Shown one piece after another: positions 1 through 10,863 of a DNA stretch of 64,000 nt. The position numbers and the translations under genes were made by a program. Where the stretch lies: contig JANPWX010000077.1 of the NCBI GenBank assembly GCA_024734555.1, positions 3,225,887-3,289,886 on the forward strand, in the 5' to 3' direction. The notes below the pieces were generated by a model that saw nothing but the letters and a program-made list of their open reading frames with translations, ran no database searches and had not been told where the DNA came from. Position 1 is the stretch's first letter. Each line of letters starts with the position of its first letter. Source of the DNA: Trochalopteron elliotii (taxonomy: Eukaryota; Chordata; Aves; Passeriformes; Leiothrichidae).

Positions 1-2442
1 TGTGGCACTAATAGTTTACTGAAATGGGTGTAGTTTTGAGTTTTACCTTCAACTCAGATGCTTTTCATGCAGCTCCACCAACTTATACACAGAACTACTA
101 CTTCTCATGTGATAGCACAGTGTTTCTGAGTGACAAATTTCCTTTTTTATAGATGTGTGAACCTCCTGATAAACTCGACTTGTATGATAAATCCATAAAA
201 ATCAATAAAAATTGAAAGACACTGGGTTTTACTAGAAGTCCTTTATGGAATTTCATGGCACTGAATTACAGGGGAGCCTAAATGCCTTAAAATGGCCTTC
301 ATCTAAAATAGCACTTTCATAATTCTTGCCTGGGGGCCATATAATTCTGAACACACTTGAAGTGAGATGTCAGCAAAGATTTGCACACTTCTCCACACAT
401 AATTATTACACTAGAGAATTAAAAGGTAAACCAATAAAAGGTTACAATAATTAGTTATCAATTGAAGAGTAAAAGATCACCAGGCTTTACGTGTGAATTA
501 GAAAAATTGTTGAAATTACAAACTAGGAAACTAGCAGGGTTATCTTTATATATGCACCAACAGTATTTCAAAAGGAGACCCTAGTTTGCTAATATATTAG
601 AACTTTTTTTAACTTATCTTTTATATTCAGTTCAGAATAAAGGAGTAGATAAAAGAGAAGTGAATGTCATAAGGCTTTCAAAAGACCATTGACAGAGTAA
701 CTCAGGAAAAGATCCCTTAAAGCTAAATCATATAGTGAAAGGCTAATATTAGAGCTTACAATCTGGCTGAAATATGGGAAAGAGGAAAAAACAAAAAATT
801 TATGCACATCAAAATTCTAATCTAGAATGTTTCTATTTGCAATGAAGAATATTGTGATCATTTTTACATTACTTAACAATTAAAATGTTTTCCAACCAAA
901 GGCATTTTCATAACTATTTCTGCAAGCTGAGTGGTTTAAATAGAAAATCAAGAATACAGATGTATGAAAAATAGCCATTGCACATTTTCATTAATAATTT
1001 CTTGTAGGTTGTTCATCATCGTCTCTTAGTTTCTGATTAATAGCAGTTTTTCCATGTGAGAGTAAAGAAAAGAAAACTAGATTCCCAGAGAGTTAAACTA
1101 GAATGCTAACAACTAGATTATAAATAGATTTGATCAGAAATTTGAGTAATATTTTACTTCATGTGAAAATAAATGAGAAGAAAGATACGTACAAAATTAT
1201 AACTCATATAGAGAACACAGAAATCTGTTTTGTTTCATAGTATATAAATAATTTAAATTAATACTTACTATATTACAAAAGAAATTAATTCAGTACTGGC
1301 AAAAGGGATACTGTTCATCTGCACAGGTATTGGAACACAGAAATCAGAAACATATTAACTATAGAAGATAATATGAAATATCTGCTATTTCATAAATGCT
1401 TATTTACTGTTTTTCTAAGTCATGTAATACTTGGCTTATAACTTTTACCAACTTTTAAACCAATGAAATCTCTCATATTTCAGAGGCAAGAAACCCTATG
1501 GATGCACATTGTATTTTAGTTGTCTCATGAGAGATTTTGTACAATTTTTTATTTGTCACAAAGAGATCATGCCTTTCATGGCATATCTTAAGCTTCTTCT
1601 ACTTCCCTATAAAATTTTAGGTTTCTTTATTTTATTTTTTCCCCGTGGACACTGGATAAGTGCATGTTTCACATGTAGTTAGACACATGTTCTAATCCAT
1701 TTGGTATTTGATTGAAAAAGCATGTAGCAACAATCATACTGCAAAATGGTTCATTTTTTTCTCTCTGAACAGGACCAAATGGAAGGATATAAACCAAATC
1801 TACCCACAGGACTTCGTTCTTTGCCTCACAATCTTTCCTGCTGTGCCATTGCCTGAGGTCAGATCTGAAGCAAAACAGGCATAACCAGCAATCTGGAAAG
1901 CCCAGCACCATCGTGTAGTTCAGTCTGTGAGTGTGTGCATGTACATGCCTCAGAAAGAGCCACCAGACACAGAGAGTTGTGAAGGGCCAGATAAATATGT
2001 TTCATTAAAATTTAACAATGAGATTGTTGTTTTGTTGGGTTTCTTTTCTCTTTTTGCATTTAGAGAAAGCCTAAAGGGATTGCCTACCATTAAGTTAAGG
2101 AACTAACGATCAACTCTCCCCCTCTCCTCTATGACCTCTCTATTTCTCAGTTTCTGCTAGCATGGTCTCTCGGGTTTTGTGTAGTTTTGTTTTGTTTCTA
2201 CTGTTGTTGCAGAAATCTGAGCTTTGTTGCCTTCAGTATCTGGGATGTTCCTCCTTATATTTCTCATGACCAGGCAATTTGCTGTCTCCCCTCTGTTCCC
2301 CAATGCTTGCACAACCTTGTCAGGGACTCTGTCCCCTCACAGTAATTCCCTTAGTTTTCTCTTTTTTATGACCTGAAACCTTATCACCATCTCCTCTGGA
2401 GCATCTTCCCTTGCATTGCAAGGTGAGGCATAATCCTCCAGA
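1..2442. other. Unassigned A+T-rich sequence, no gene seen
   Basis: This stretch is A+T rich with no recognisable repeat, exon or RNA gene. The only long frame (minus strand, 1669-1911, 80 codons) has no recognisable domain, no splice context and biased composition, so I treat it as chance. The part from about 1750 to 1990 is somewhat richer in G+C than its surroundings and could hide an old repeat that I cannot name. Confidence 0.6.
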
Positions 2443-2444
2443 TA

Positions 2445-3690
2445 ACAGAATCAATAAATCACAAAACATCATAAAACAGGCTGGATGGGTCCTTGAAAAA
2501 TCATCTGGTCCAAACATTTTATGGAAAAGGGAAATTAAATTAGATTATCTAGCATCATGTCCAGTCTTGTCTTAAAAATCTCCATGAATAAACACCCCAT
2601 CATGTCCTTGGGGAGATTGTTTCAGTAATAGATTTTCCTCACAGTGTGGTTTGTTGGTGTTTGTTTGTTTGTTTGTTTGTTTGTTTGTTTGTTTGTTTGT
2701 TTTACATCAATATGAACCTCTGCTAGCATAACTTGCACCCATTGCTTCATAACCTTGTTGCGTGGCTCCTTAAAGGAGAGAAATTGTCCTCTCTGTAGCC
2801 ATTCTTGAAGTACTGGAAAACAGTGATGAGATGTCCCTGAGCTTTCTCTTGTACAGTATCAAAAGACCTTGCTCCTGTGGTCTTTCCACATAGCGCAGAT
2901 TCTTAAGCCCTTTGATCACCCCTGTGGCTTTCTTTTGAATGCTGTCTGCATTTTGGTTAAATTTTGGGAACCAGAAACAGCCACAGTATACCAGGTATGG
3001 CTTTGCAAGTGCTTAGTGGGATGATCATGTCTCTATATCTGTTAGTAATGGCACCATGGATGCAGCCCAGGATCTAAATTTGTTCTTCTGTTTTTGCTGC
3101 AGACGCACACTGCTGACTCATGGTCTGCTTGCTGTCCACCAGGACTCCCAGGTCCTTTTCCATAAAGATGCTCTATAGCCACACAGATCCTATCCTGTAC
3201 TTGTCTCTGTGATTTTCATCCAGGTGCAGGAGATGGCCCTTCATTAAACTTCACATGGTTCTTGCTTACCCACCTTTTCACATCTCTGTAAGATGCCTCT
3301 CCCTTCTGACATGTCCACCTCACTACTCAGTTTGCATCATCAGACTTGATGAGGATACTTGCAGTCCCATCCTCCAGATAATTGATGAAGAAGTTGAACA
3401 GTGTCAGGACCAGTGTCAGTCCTTTAGGGATCTCACCTGTAAAAGCCATAGACTGACACCCTCTGTCTGTGGTCTATTAACCAATACTCTGTCTATCTCA
3501 CAGATCAGCTATCCGCTCTTGCCAGTTTGTTTAGAAGGAAGCAATGGGCACCAGTGTCCAGTTCTTCACTTAAGTCCAGCTAAACAGAATGCACTCTTTG
3601 CCCCATATCCACAGAAAACACCACTTTGTTGTAGAAGTGATCAGGTTGGGCAAGCTGCCATATGTTTCCATATGACACATTGCCTCTTAA
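2445..3690 (-). mobile_element. CR1 LINE fragment, old and degraded, minus strand
   Basis: Read on the plus strand this begins like the reverse complement of a CR1 3' end: an A-rich, AATCACA-type start, then a GGTCCTTGAAAAATCATCTG block that matches the usual CR1 hallmark. It continues through typical CR1 phrases in order, including the block near 2820-2900, the 'dates like' block around 3110-3160 (CACCAGGACTCCCAGGTCC) and the ORF2 reverse transcriptase part near 3340-3680. Length is about 1.2 kb, so the copy is 5' truncated relative to a full CR1 of about 4.5 kb, as is usual. ORF2 is broken by many stops and indels. A pure (GTTT)n run has expanded inside it. Divergence is high by eye. It is inert DNA; the 173-codon frame on the opposite strand (3255-3776) is only its shadow. 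Confidence 0.88.
2659..2703. repeat. (GTTT)n microsatellite inside CR1
   Basis: About eleven uninterrupted GTTT units sit inside the 3' part of the CR1 copy. CR1 has no such run at this place, so it arose after insertion. Confidence 0.97.
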
Positions 3691-4751
3691 GAGGGAGTCA
3701 CTGGGCAAATGTCCAGACGCATTTGTTGAAACTCTTGAACTTCTCATTGACAGGGTGTACACTGGCAACATCCTAGACATCACTAAGATATGAAAAGTCC
3801 AGTCCAGGGTCTATCTCCATTTAACGGACTAGAAAAATGGGCAAAGTAGAGCAAAAACAAGCTCCACAGAATGGGATCCAGGCTGCACTGTGAGTGAGTC
3901 CAAGAACAGAAGCTAGCTCATATGCTTTGCTGTAAAATATTGACCAGTAATGAATTTCCTTTCACAATACAGCTGTGCAAATTGAGGTCATTAGCTGCAT
4001 GAATAGGCACTGAGTTTATAAGATAGAAGTAGGCTGACATCATAATTCCTGCAGAAAGGTTCGTGGAAGAGTACCAAACATGATCATGAGCCAACAGTAC
4101 TTAAAAGTTTGTAGAATTGATTCTGAAGAAAAGAAAAAGTAAGGAAGAAGGTTTATATGATTGAAAATATTTTTTATTTTGATCTGTGTTTCAGTTTTGG
4201 TTTTGCTAATTTGGGGTTCGGGGTTTTTTTTTGCTTTTCTTCCCCCCAGATATTCCTACAAAGATTTTTATCAAAATACAAATAAATGTATTTTGTCTAT
4301 TTTGAACAGAGACTTTGAGGGCTGAAAAGAGAGGCAGTTACCTCAGAGACTTTTAGACAAAACAAGAAAAGGTAGCAAGGTGAGTGCTACTTAAGGTTTT
4401 CAAAACTTTTTTCTGAGAAACAATTAAGGATGGAATTTTAAGTATAAATTTTTATTCTTAAAAAAACCCAAACTGGCCAAACAAAGAAAAAAAACCAAAC
4501 AAACAAACAAACAAAAAAACAAACAAAAAAAACCCCCATATAAAATATAACCTTTCTCAAAAAAAAAAAAATTTCCATCACAGTTTTGAAAAATATTGTG
4601 ACAGGGGAGCGTCATTTCAACACCATTTACCCAGGTAATACTTTCTATCTGAAGTTTATTACACCTGTCTTTCCAAACGGGCACAGCTGTATTTTTAGAC
4701 AGCTCCTAAATCCTTCAAAGGAGCTGTCACTCAGTCATTACCTTGCCACTT
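3691..4751. other. Unassigned sequence, no gene seen
   Basis: Past the CR1 match the sequence becomes A+T rich with purine tracts and no recognisable element. Reading frames at 4424-4684 and 4586-4816 run through A/C-rich simple sequence and are not credible genes. Confidence 0.5.
4459..4571. repeat. A-rich and (AAAC)n low-complexity tract
   Basis: Interrupted AAAC units from about 4494 to 4531, ending in a 13-base A run (4559-4571). It looks like simple-sequence decay and not a clear retroposon tail, since no recognisable element lies directly upstream of it. Confidence 0.85.
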
Positions 4752-4996
4752 GTGGTGAGAGCGATGTGCTTCCCGCTGCCGGGCTTTGCCTAGGATTAAA
4801 CAAAATCTCAGCGTAGCCGATGCGGGGCCGCCTCCTTTCCCCTGGGCGGCACTGCTGCACCGGCTCTGCAGCCCCGGCAGGGACACTGGGCACGGCCGTG
4901 CGGTGACACTGCTCTGCAGAGACAAGGACACTTCTGACAGCACCCAAAGAGAAGCGCATCCCGCCGGACTGAGGAGGGGAAATAATCTGCATGCCT
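4752..4996. other. Isolated CpG-rich patch
   Basis: About 17 CpG dinucleotides fall within roughly 250 bases, in DNA where CpG is otherwise rare. Segments such as GGGCCGCC-like and CACGGCCGTGCGG lie at 4826-4902. Three overlapping frames of 70-84 codons on both strands are open simply because the patch is G+C rich. No TATA box, splice site pair or known repeat is visible. It could be an orphan CpG island or first exon of a noncoding transcript, a fragment of a G+C-rich retroelement, or a conserved enhancer. I cannot choose among these from sequence alone. Confidence 0.55.
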
Positions 4997-7322
4997 AGGG
5001 AGGAGATCGTGCGGGACCAATAGGGATATGTTGATAGGAATGTGGCTTAAATAAATTGCAAAGACTGTAGGATTTGAGTCAGCTGCAGAAGTGATGATCC
5101 AAACAGGCTTAAATGCTCTGCTGGTTTGACAGCTTTCATGATACCCTTTATGGTCTTGCCTGTAGAACTTAGTCTGTGACTAGTTTAAAAAAAAAAAAAA
5201 GGGTTTTACTGCACAGAGTTGCAGATTTAAAGTAGAGGGACTGAGTTTCAAGAGAGTTTCAAGAGTAGCATTCGCAATACAGAATTTCTAATGTCTCCGA
5301 CAATGATATTCTATGGAAGAGACATTTATGGCCTTCACAAAGTAAAGCCCATTCAAAATCTATGTAGACAACAGAAAATATTTACAGAGAAAGTATGAGT
5401 GCCACCCTTTCAGAACTGTGGATTTTCCCATGTCAGAAGCAGAAAAAGCTCTGAGGCCAGCAAAGCATTTAGAGTGGTGAAGGCTTTCAGTGTTGACTTC
5501 CAAAAACAATGAGCTTCATCTGCTTCTAATGACTTTAAAGAAACCTGCTGATCCTCCATAAATTCCATGCAACATTTTCATACACTGTTGGCCCAAAAAA
5601 AAAAAAAAAAAAGGCTCAAGAGATATAGTATATTAACAGGTAATCCAGATTAAATAGATTATTCATGTTTACCCTAAGTGTACCTTACACTGTGAATGTG
5701 GGCTGTTGTTGCTTGCTTGCTTGTTTTTTACTTTGGTTAGGAACAATCAACATAGCATTTCTGATGTGATGATATGAGGATAGATGTCACCATTAACTGT
5801 ATTTTCCTTCAAATGAATCCTAACATTTTTTGCAGTGGTTGATCCTCTTTTGTCCATCATTCTCTTGAAATGCAATTGCATGCCATAGCACTGTGAAAGA
5901 AGAGTGATGTCTGATTGAAAACACACTTTAAAAAAAGCATGCAACTGTGGCCGAAACATCAGATGCTAAAGTACAAGCCAGTATCAGCTCCTCAGGAAAT
6001 ATTCCAGACTGATAGCTGTGCACTGCCCTTCTGTTTCAAGCTCCCATGTCTTCTGGCAACATGTTGCAGATCCGTTATATATTTTGCAAAAGATATTTTA
6101 AAAAATTATATCTTCAATAACTCACAACCTGAGTTCATTATCGCTAACAACTGACACAAGGAAGTCTGCAATTAAAAAATAAACAAAAGTGTTAATGTTC
6201 TTAGTACTTAAAATTATGCTCCCACCAGTTAGTTCTTATGTGACATCTAGCTGACTGAATATTTTTAGAGGATGAGGAGTACTTGGACTAAAATCTTTAT
6301 AATTCAGGCGAAAAAATGAATAATCGTACTGCAGCTGACAAGATTTACATCATTTGCAATGATTTCTCTTGCTGCTCTTAAACAAGTTGTGAGCTAAAAT
6401 AACCACCCTAATTAAAACATTGATATAAATTTTTAAAAAAGAAAAAAAAAATCTATAGTTTATTTGTAAGAACAGTACTTTTAACTTATGCATGATTTGT
6501 CTCACCCACTACTACCTAGGGAGGGAAATAATGCTGCTCTTTTTACTTTTGGTTTATATTGGCTCGTGTCATGCATGTTCCTAATACCCTGTCTAACTTC
6601 TATAAAATATAGAGCTATAAAATATCTGCATCTCCTTCCAGAAGAAACATAATCTTGGCCACAATAGGATTCTGTAAGGAGGGACTAACAATATATTATT
6701 TAAAAAATCCACCTATTAGAGAAAAAAAAGAGTAGTCCTATTTTTATAACTGCCTCATTTCCTTAGGAAGAAACAAAGGATGGATGGCACATTAAGGATT
6801 TAAAAGAAAGGCAGTAAAGAGAGTAAGGGAAAATGCTTTTATCAGGAGCTTAGAATCTCATAATAAGTGACAGCTGATTCCACAAACAAACTAATTAATG
6901 ATGATCTGATGAGAGAAAATGTCCCCTGGAGAAGAAACAACACAGAGCAGTGACAGAATTAGAGAGAAAAAGCTAAGGGGAAGAGGAAGAAAATGTTATG
7001 GTATTAAAGCTCTGTATTTAAGTAAAAACAAAACTCAAGTTCATTAAACAGCAATGCTTATGCCTCTTGCAATAACTTCTACTGTTTCCATGGTACCTGC
7101 CACATTTTGGGGAAACAAACTGTACCTTTGGGGAATATGAAGTTGTGTGCTTCTGTGTAGCAATAATTAGTGAATTTTGGCTTTGTTTTCAAAAATAGGA
7201 GGAAAAATGTCTTTAGATTTTTTTGTCCAAGTTGTGTTACTGTTCATAGGAAATCAAAACTCAGATACAGCAGATAAAATTATTAATACAGTTGTTGTGA
7301 TAACTTGAATTTAGCAGATATT
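4997..7322. other. Unassigned A+T-rich sequence, no gene seen
   Basis: No repeat or gene was recognised. Short A runs lie at 5187-5200 and 5595-5612. Frames at 5747-5959 (minus) and 5915-6154 (plus) overlap each other and have no domain signal. Confidence 0.6.
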
Positions 7323-7623
7323 ACAGAATCACAGTGTCAACTGGGGAAAGGTTTCTGGGATCAAGTCCAATCTTTGCCCAAACACTTCCCTGTCAACTAG
7401 ACCATGGCACTGAGTGCCACATCCAGTCTTTCCTTAAACACCTCCAGGGATGGTAACTCCACCACCTTCCTGGGCAGCCCATTGCAATATTTAATCACCC
7501 CTTCTGTGAAGAAATTCTTCCTAATGTCCAACCTGTACCTCCCCTGATGCAGCTTGAGACTGTGTCCTCTCATCCTGTTGCTGGTTACCTGTGAGAAGAG
7601 GCCAACCCCCACCTGGCTACAAC
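7323..7623 (-). mobile_element. CR1 LINE 3' end, minus strand
   Basis: The left edge carries the ACAGAATCACAG form of the CR1 3' tail, reverse complemented. The typical 3' UTR and the end of ORF2 follow, including the CTCCAGGGATGG block and the TTCTTCCTAATGTCCAACCT block. Only about 300 bases are present, so the copy is heavily 5' truncated. The last stretch of ORF2 is still open (7397-7612), which suggests a younger copy than the one at 2445. No clear target duplication is seen, as expected for CR1. Confidence 0.93.
7397..7612 (-). pseudogene. C-terminal end of CR1 ORF2, truncated
   Basis: This 71-codon frame matches the conserved C-terminus of CR1 ORF2. It has the RGHSLKLHQGRYRLDIRKNF block and the final pattern with N-LP-VVELPSLEVFK and R-LD near the stop. 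The reverse transcriptase and endonuclease domains are missing because the element is 5' truncated, so no functional protein is possible. The start methionine is only the first ATG in the surviving piece. Confidence 0.85.
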
Positions 7624-8304
7624 CATTGTCCGTGTTTATGGTGCATTTACTTATATAAATGGTCCAATTGGCTGTTTTTTTTCTGAGATGCCACAGAGAA
7701 ATGCCTAATGTTTTCCACCTTTGTCTCCATATCCCTGGACATGAGCCTTGGCAGCAAATTTCTATTTTTCCTGCCTCCTGCTCACCTAAGATTCACTATA
7801 GGTGTTTTGCAATCCTGCTCCAACATTTTATAATGCTTTGAAAGATGTCACACCTCACTTGCATGCCCTATCTACATTGACAGCACGAGGAAAGTTCTTA
7901 AATGTGAGGTCATTGAATGGACTCAGGTTCAGACTGTTCACAAGTCAGTCTTTTCCTGTTCTTTCTATAAGGTTTAACTCTGACTCTAGAGCACAGAGGA
8001 GCTGAGTTGTAGTTTTTTTATGTTTTTTTCAATGAGGTCATCTGTTGTGAAGTAAAGCGTTGTTGCATAGAGCGAGAATGTTCTCTATCCTCCTCAGACT
8101 ACAGGAGCGAGACACGAAGACATGTCCTACAGCCATAATCCCTCATGGCCCAGGCACTAAATGCCCTTTCCTTTTGTGAAGTCCATAAAGACCAAAGTGA
8201 TTACTGTGCAAGGGAAGGTGGTTTGCTTTTATTCAGAAAACAAAGCACATGGTCAAATCTTACATATTTTACTCATGGTTAGAACTCCAGATCTTCACTT
8301 TCGA
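7624..8304. other. Unassigned sequence, no gene seen
   Basis: No recognisable element. Frames at 7659-7841 and 7802-8005 have no domain signal. A small cluster of CpGs sits near 8059-8118 (GCGTTG, GAGCGAG, ACACGAAG) without other promoter features. Confidence 0.5.
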
Positions 8305-8366
8305 GTTGTTGTCATTGTTGTTGTTGTTTTTTTTTTTTTTTTTTTTTGTTTTGTTTTGTTTTTTTT

Positions 8367-8397
<31 letters not shown>

Positions 8398-8400
8398 GGT
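8305..8400. repeat. T-rich (GTT)n / (GTTTT)n low-complexity tract
   Basis: GTT units, a long T run, GTTTT units, a second T run and about ten further GTT units. The apparent frames across it encode only poly-F/V or poly-N/K and are not genes. Confidence 0.97.
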
Positions 8401-9558
8401 TTTTTTCATTTTTTTCCCAGGGAAGCAAAAGCAAACAGTGATCTTTCAAACACCTGAAAAATAGATTCTTCCTATGTGGTCCTTTGGATGCCACCGAAGA
8501 AATTTACTGGAGAGACCATGTCTCTTGATCTTGAGCTTTCAACGCACAGAAAATGGTCACTTGGCAGGAGTCTGGGCTTCTCTTGCATGGGCTGCAATTG
8601 GAAGAGTTTGATGGTAGATGAATACAAGAAACCTTCCCACTTTTTCTGACTTTCCAGAAAAAACTCCAGAGATTAATGTTGCCCGTGACGACAGCAACCG
8701 GAGTTAAGTTACTGTGAGACTGAAAAAAATCACAGGCATTTACATTTGGTGGTGCAGGCAAGGGTCTGCCCACCCCTGCCTTCAGGCATCTGGCCTGAAA
8801 ATTTCAGACTGAGAAGTCAATCTTTAATGGGAAATTAGTCCAGATAACAGCACTATGTTTATCATCACCCTTATAAAACTGAAGCATCAAAAAAAGGTTT
8901 TTTAAACTTCTAATCCCCAGCACATATTAAGACTGACTTTTTAGTCTATCACTTGTCAAAACCAGCAGCTCTGTGTCAAGAATCTGATCTGTTATGGAAA
9001 GGAAAATTAAAGTCACCAATGAATTAATAAATGGTTATCCAGTCTTAACTCCTAACCTGCTAGGTTTGCCACCAAAACCAGTGATAACAGATAAAACAAC
9101 AAAGATGTCTGAGTAAACAAACTTAACTGTTCTGCAGAAATTTAGCTCAAATGTCTCTGCAGAACTTTGCAGTATCAACATATGTCAAAGCTAATAATTT
9201 TTTCATAGAAGACTTACTAAATTTATGTTGTTTTTTTCTGTAAGGATCCCAGATTTTTGGGTCCACTTCAAGAAATTTCCTCTTAAGCAACAGAATATTG
9301 CTATCCCTTATAGTATTAGAAAGCATTTGAAGGTATTTAGTTTCTAAATTTCTAAACGTCAAGAATTCATGCTAAACAACACAGCCAAAGCACTTGCATT
9401 TTTTAAGGTTATGATATTTGTAAACATTTCCTTTATTTAGTTTTTAGGGTTTTTTCCTTTTTCTCCATGCCACCTAACCCACCCAGTGGTTATGATATTA
9501 TTTGTAAGTATGAGCAGTAAAACTGATCAAACTAATCAACTAATAATTACACAGTGTG

Positions 9559-9606
<48 letters not shown>

Positions 9607-10454
9607 ATTATGGGTACACACAGTTGTCTGTATGCAATTTTACATTGAATATTTTGTTAGAAGGAAAAACGTGGTTAAAGAAGAAGCCTGACTATTTGTC
9701 TTGCTTTGATGACCTATTACTGAGTTGGGGTTGGGAGAAACTGCACTACACTATGATTAAAACAACATCCTCAAGTGGAAGAATTTTTGCATTAAACAGT
9801 AGAATAGGTAGAATAGAAAATTCTTTAGAGTTTGGCAGTAGAGATTTTTATATTAAACGTTAGAATGGAAAACACATTAAAGATTGGCTTCTGTGAGGAA
9901 AAAGAATATCTTGATAGCGGGGAGGGGATCCTGAGTCACCTTCAGAAGTAAAAGAGGATCCCATCTGAAATTTATTACAATACACGAAGCCAATACAATT
10001 GCTAAAAAAAACCAGATGAGCAGAGAAAAGGAAGTAACCATCAGACACCTTTTAATATCACGTCTGTGTCATCCTGCAGGCACAAGTTTCTGTTTTTTAA
10101 GATTTAATATGGTACAATCTCATAATTTACAAAAAATTACAAATGGGGATTAAGGCTCTGAATAATTCATCAGCCTGTTTCTGACAAATATGGTACTCAG
10201 TGAAGTGTTCTCTCATGTCAGCTGCACCAATGAATGTAGAAACCAGGGAAAATTATTATAATGATCCACTTTTTTTTTTTTTTTAATCTAAAGATGCAGA
10301 TAAATGTGGGTTTACACGATTCAGTTAAAAATTTAAAACATTTTGATGCACGTACCTGGTACTAATTAATCTACTTCATTTGCAATTTATGTAACATAAT
10401 AGCCCTTTCAATTAGAAACTGTAGTTTTCCCTACACACCTTCATCCTAGTTTTC
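8401..10454. other. Unassigned A+T-rich sequence, no gene seen
   Basis: No exon, RNA gene or interspersed repeat was recognised apart from the (TA)n run listed separately. The 125-codon frame at 9486-9863 includes a run of alternating Y and I encoded by the (TA)n repeat and is an artefact. Confidence 0.6.
9559..9602. repeat. (TA)n microsatellite
   Basis: About 20 nearly perfect TA units. Such runs are self-complementary and highly length-variable. Confidence 0.97.
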
Positions 10455-10459
10455 ACATC

Positions 10460-10858
10460 AGTCATGGCTTAGGAATGGTACTCCCAGTTTAGTGCTCCCA
10501 CCGAGACTCTCCATATCATGGACTGTTCAGTTGCTCCCCCCTTCCCCTGCATGTGGTTGGAGACAAGATTTGGAAGCACAAAAGGTAAAACTCATGGGTT
10601 GAGATTACAGCAGTTTGCTGGAAACAGTGATGAGATGAGAAAGCAATGAGTAACAATCAACAGTATTAACAACTAAGTGTACAAAATAGGAAAACAACTC
10701 ACATGTGATTGCTCTGAACCAGCATTACCCTACCAGAAGGAACCTCTTCAGCTGTTCCCAGCAAAGCTGTGGTTTGGTACAGAATAACCTTTGTGTCCAG
10801 GGTATAGCCCATCCTGGCTACTACAAAAATTAACCCAGTCCTCCCTGGGACCAAGACA
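10460..10858 (-). mobile_element. Solo LTR of an avian ERVL-type retrovirus, minus strand
   Basis: The left edge resembles the reverse complement of an avian ERVL LTR end (GTCATGGCTTAGG), and the right edge is GGGACCAAGACA, ending in the canonical CA. A 5-bp target duplication, ACATC, flanks it at 10455-10459 and 10859-10863; 5 bp is the ERVL size. The block GGGTTGAGATTACAGCAGTT is the reverse complement of the family's polyadenylation region, which sets the orientation; the signal itself has decayed. The first base of the left terminus appears mutated (A for T). At 399 bp it is a complete LTR. No internal retroviral sequence or second LTR lies nearby, so it is a solo LTR left by recombination. 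Confidence 0.87.
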
Positions 10859-10863
10859 ACATC

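Noticed and set aside
3255..3776. 173-codon plus-strand frame
   Set aside because: It lies antisense to an old CR1 copy and has no domain; it is a shadow of the LINE.
8161..8494. Frames with poly-F, poly-V or poly-N
   Set aside because: They are produced by the T/GTT low-complexity tract.
9486..9863. 125-codon plus-strand frame
   Set aside because: A run of alternating Y and I comes from (TA)n, and no domain or conservation signal is visible.
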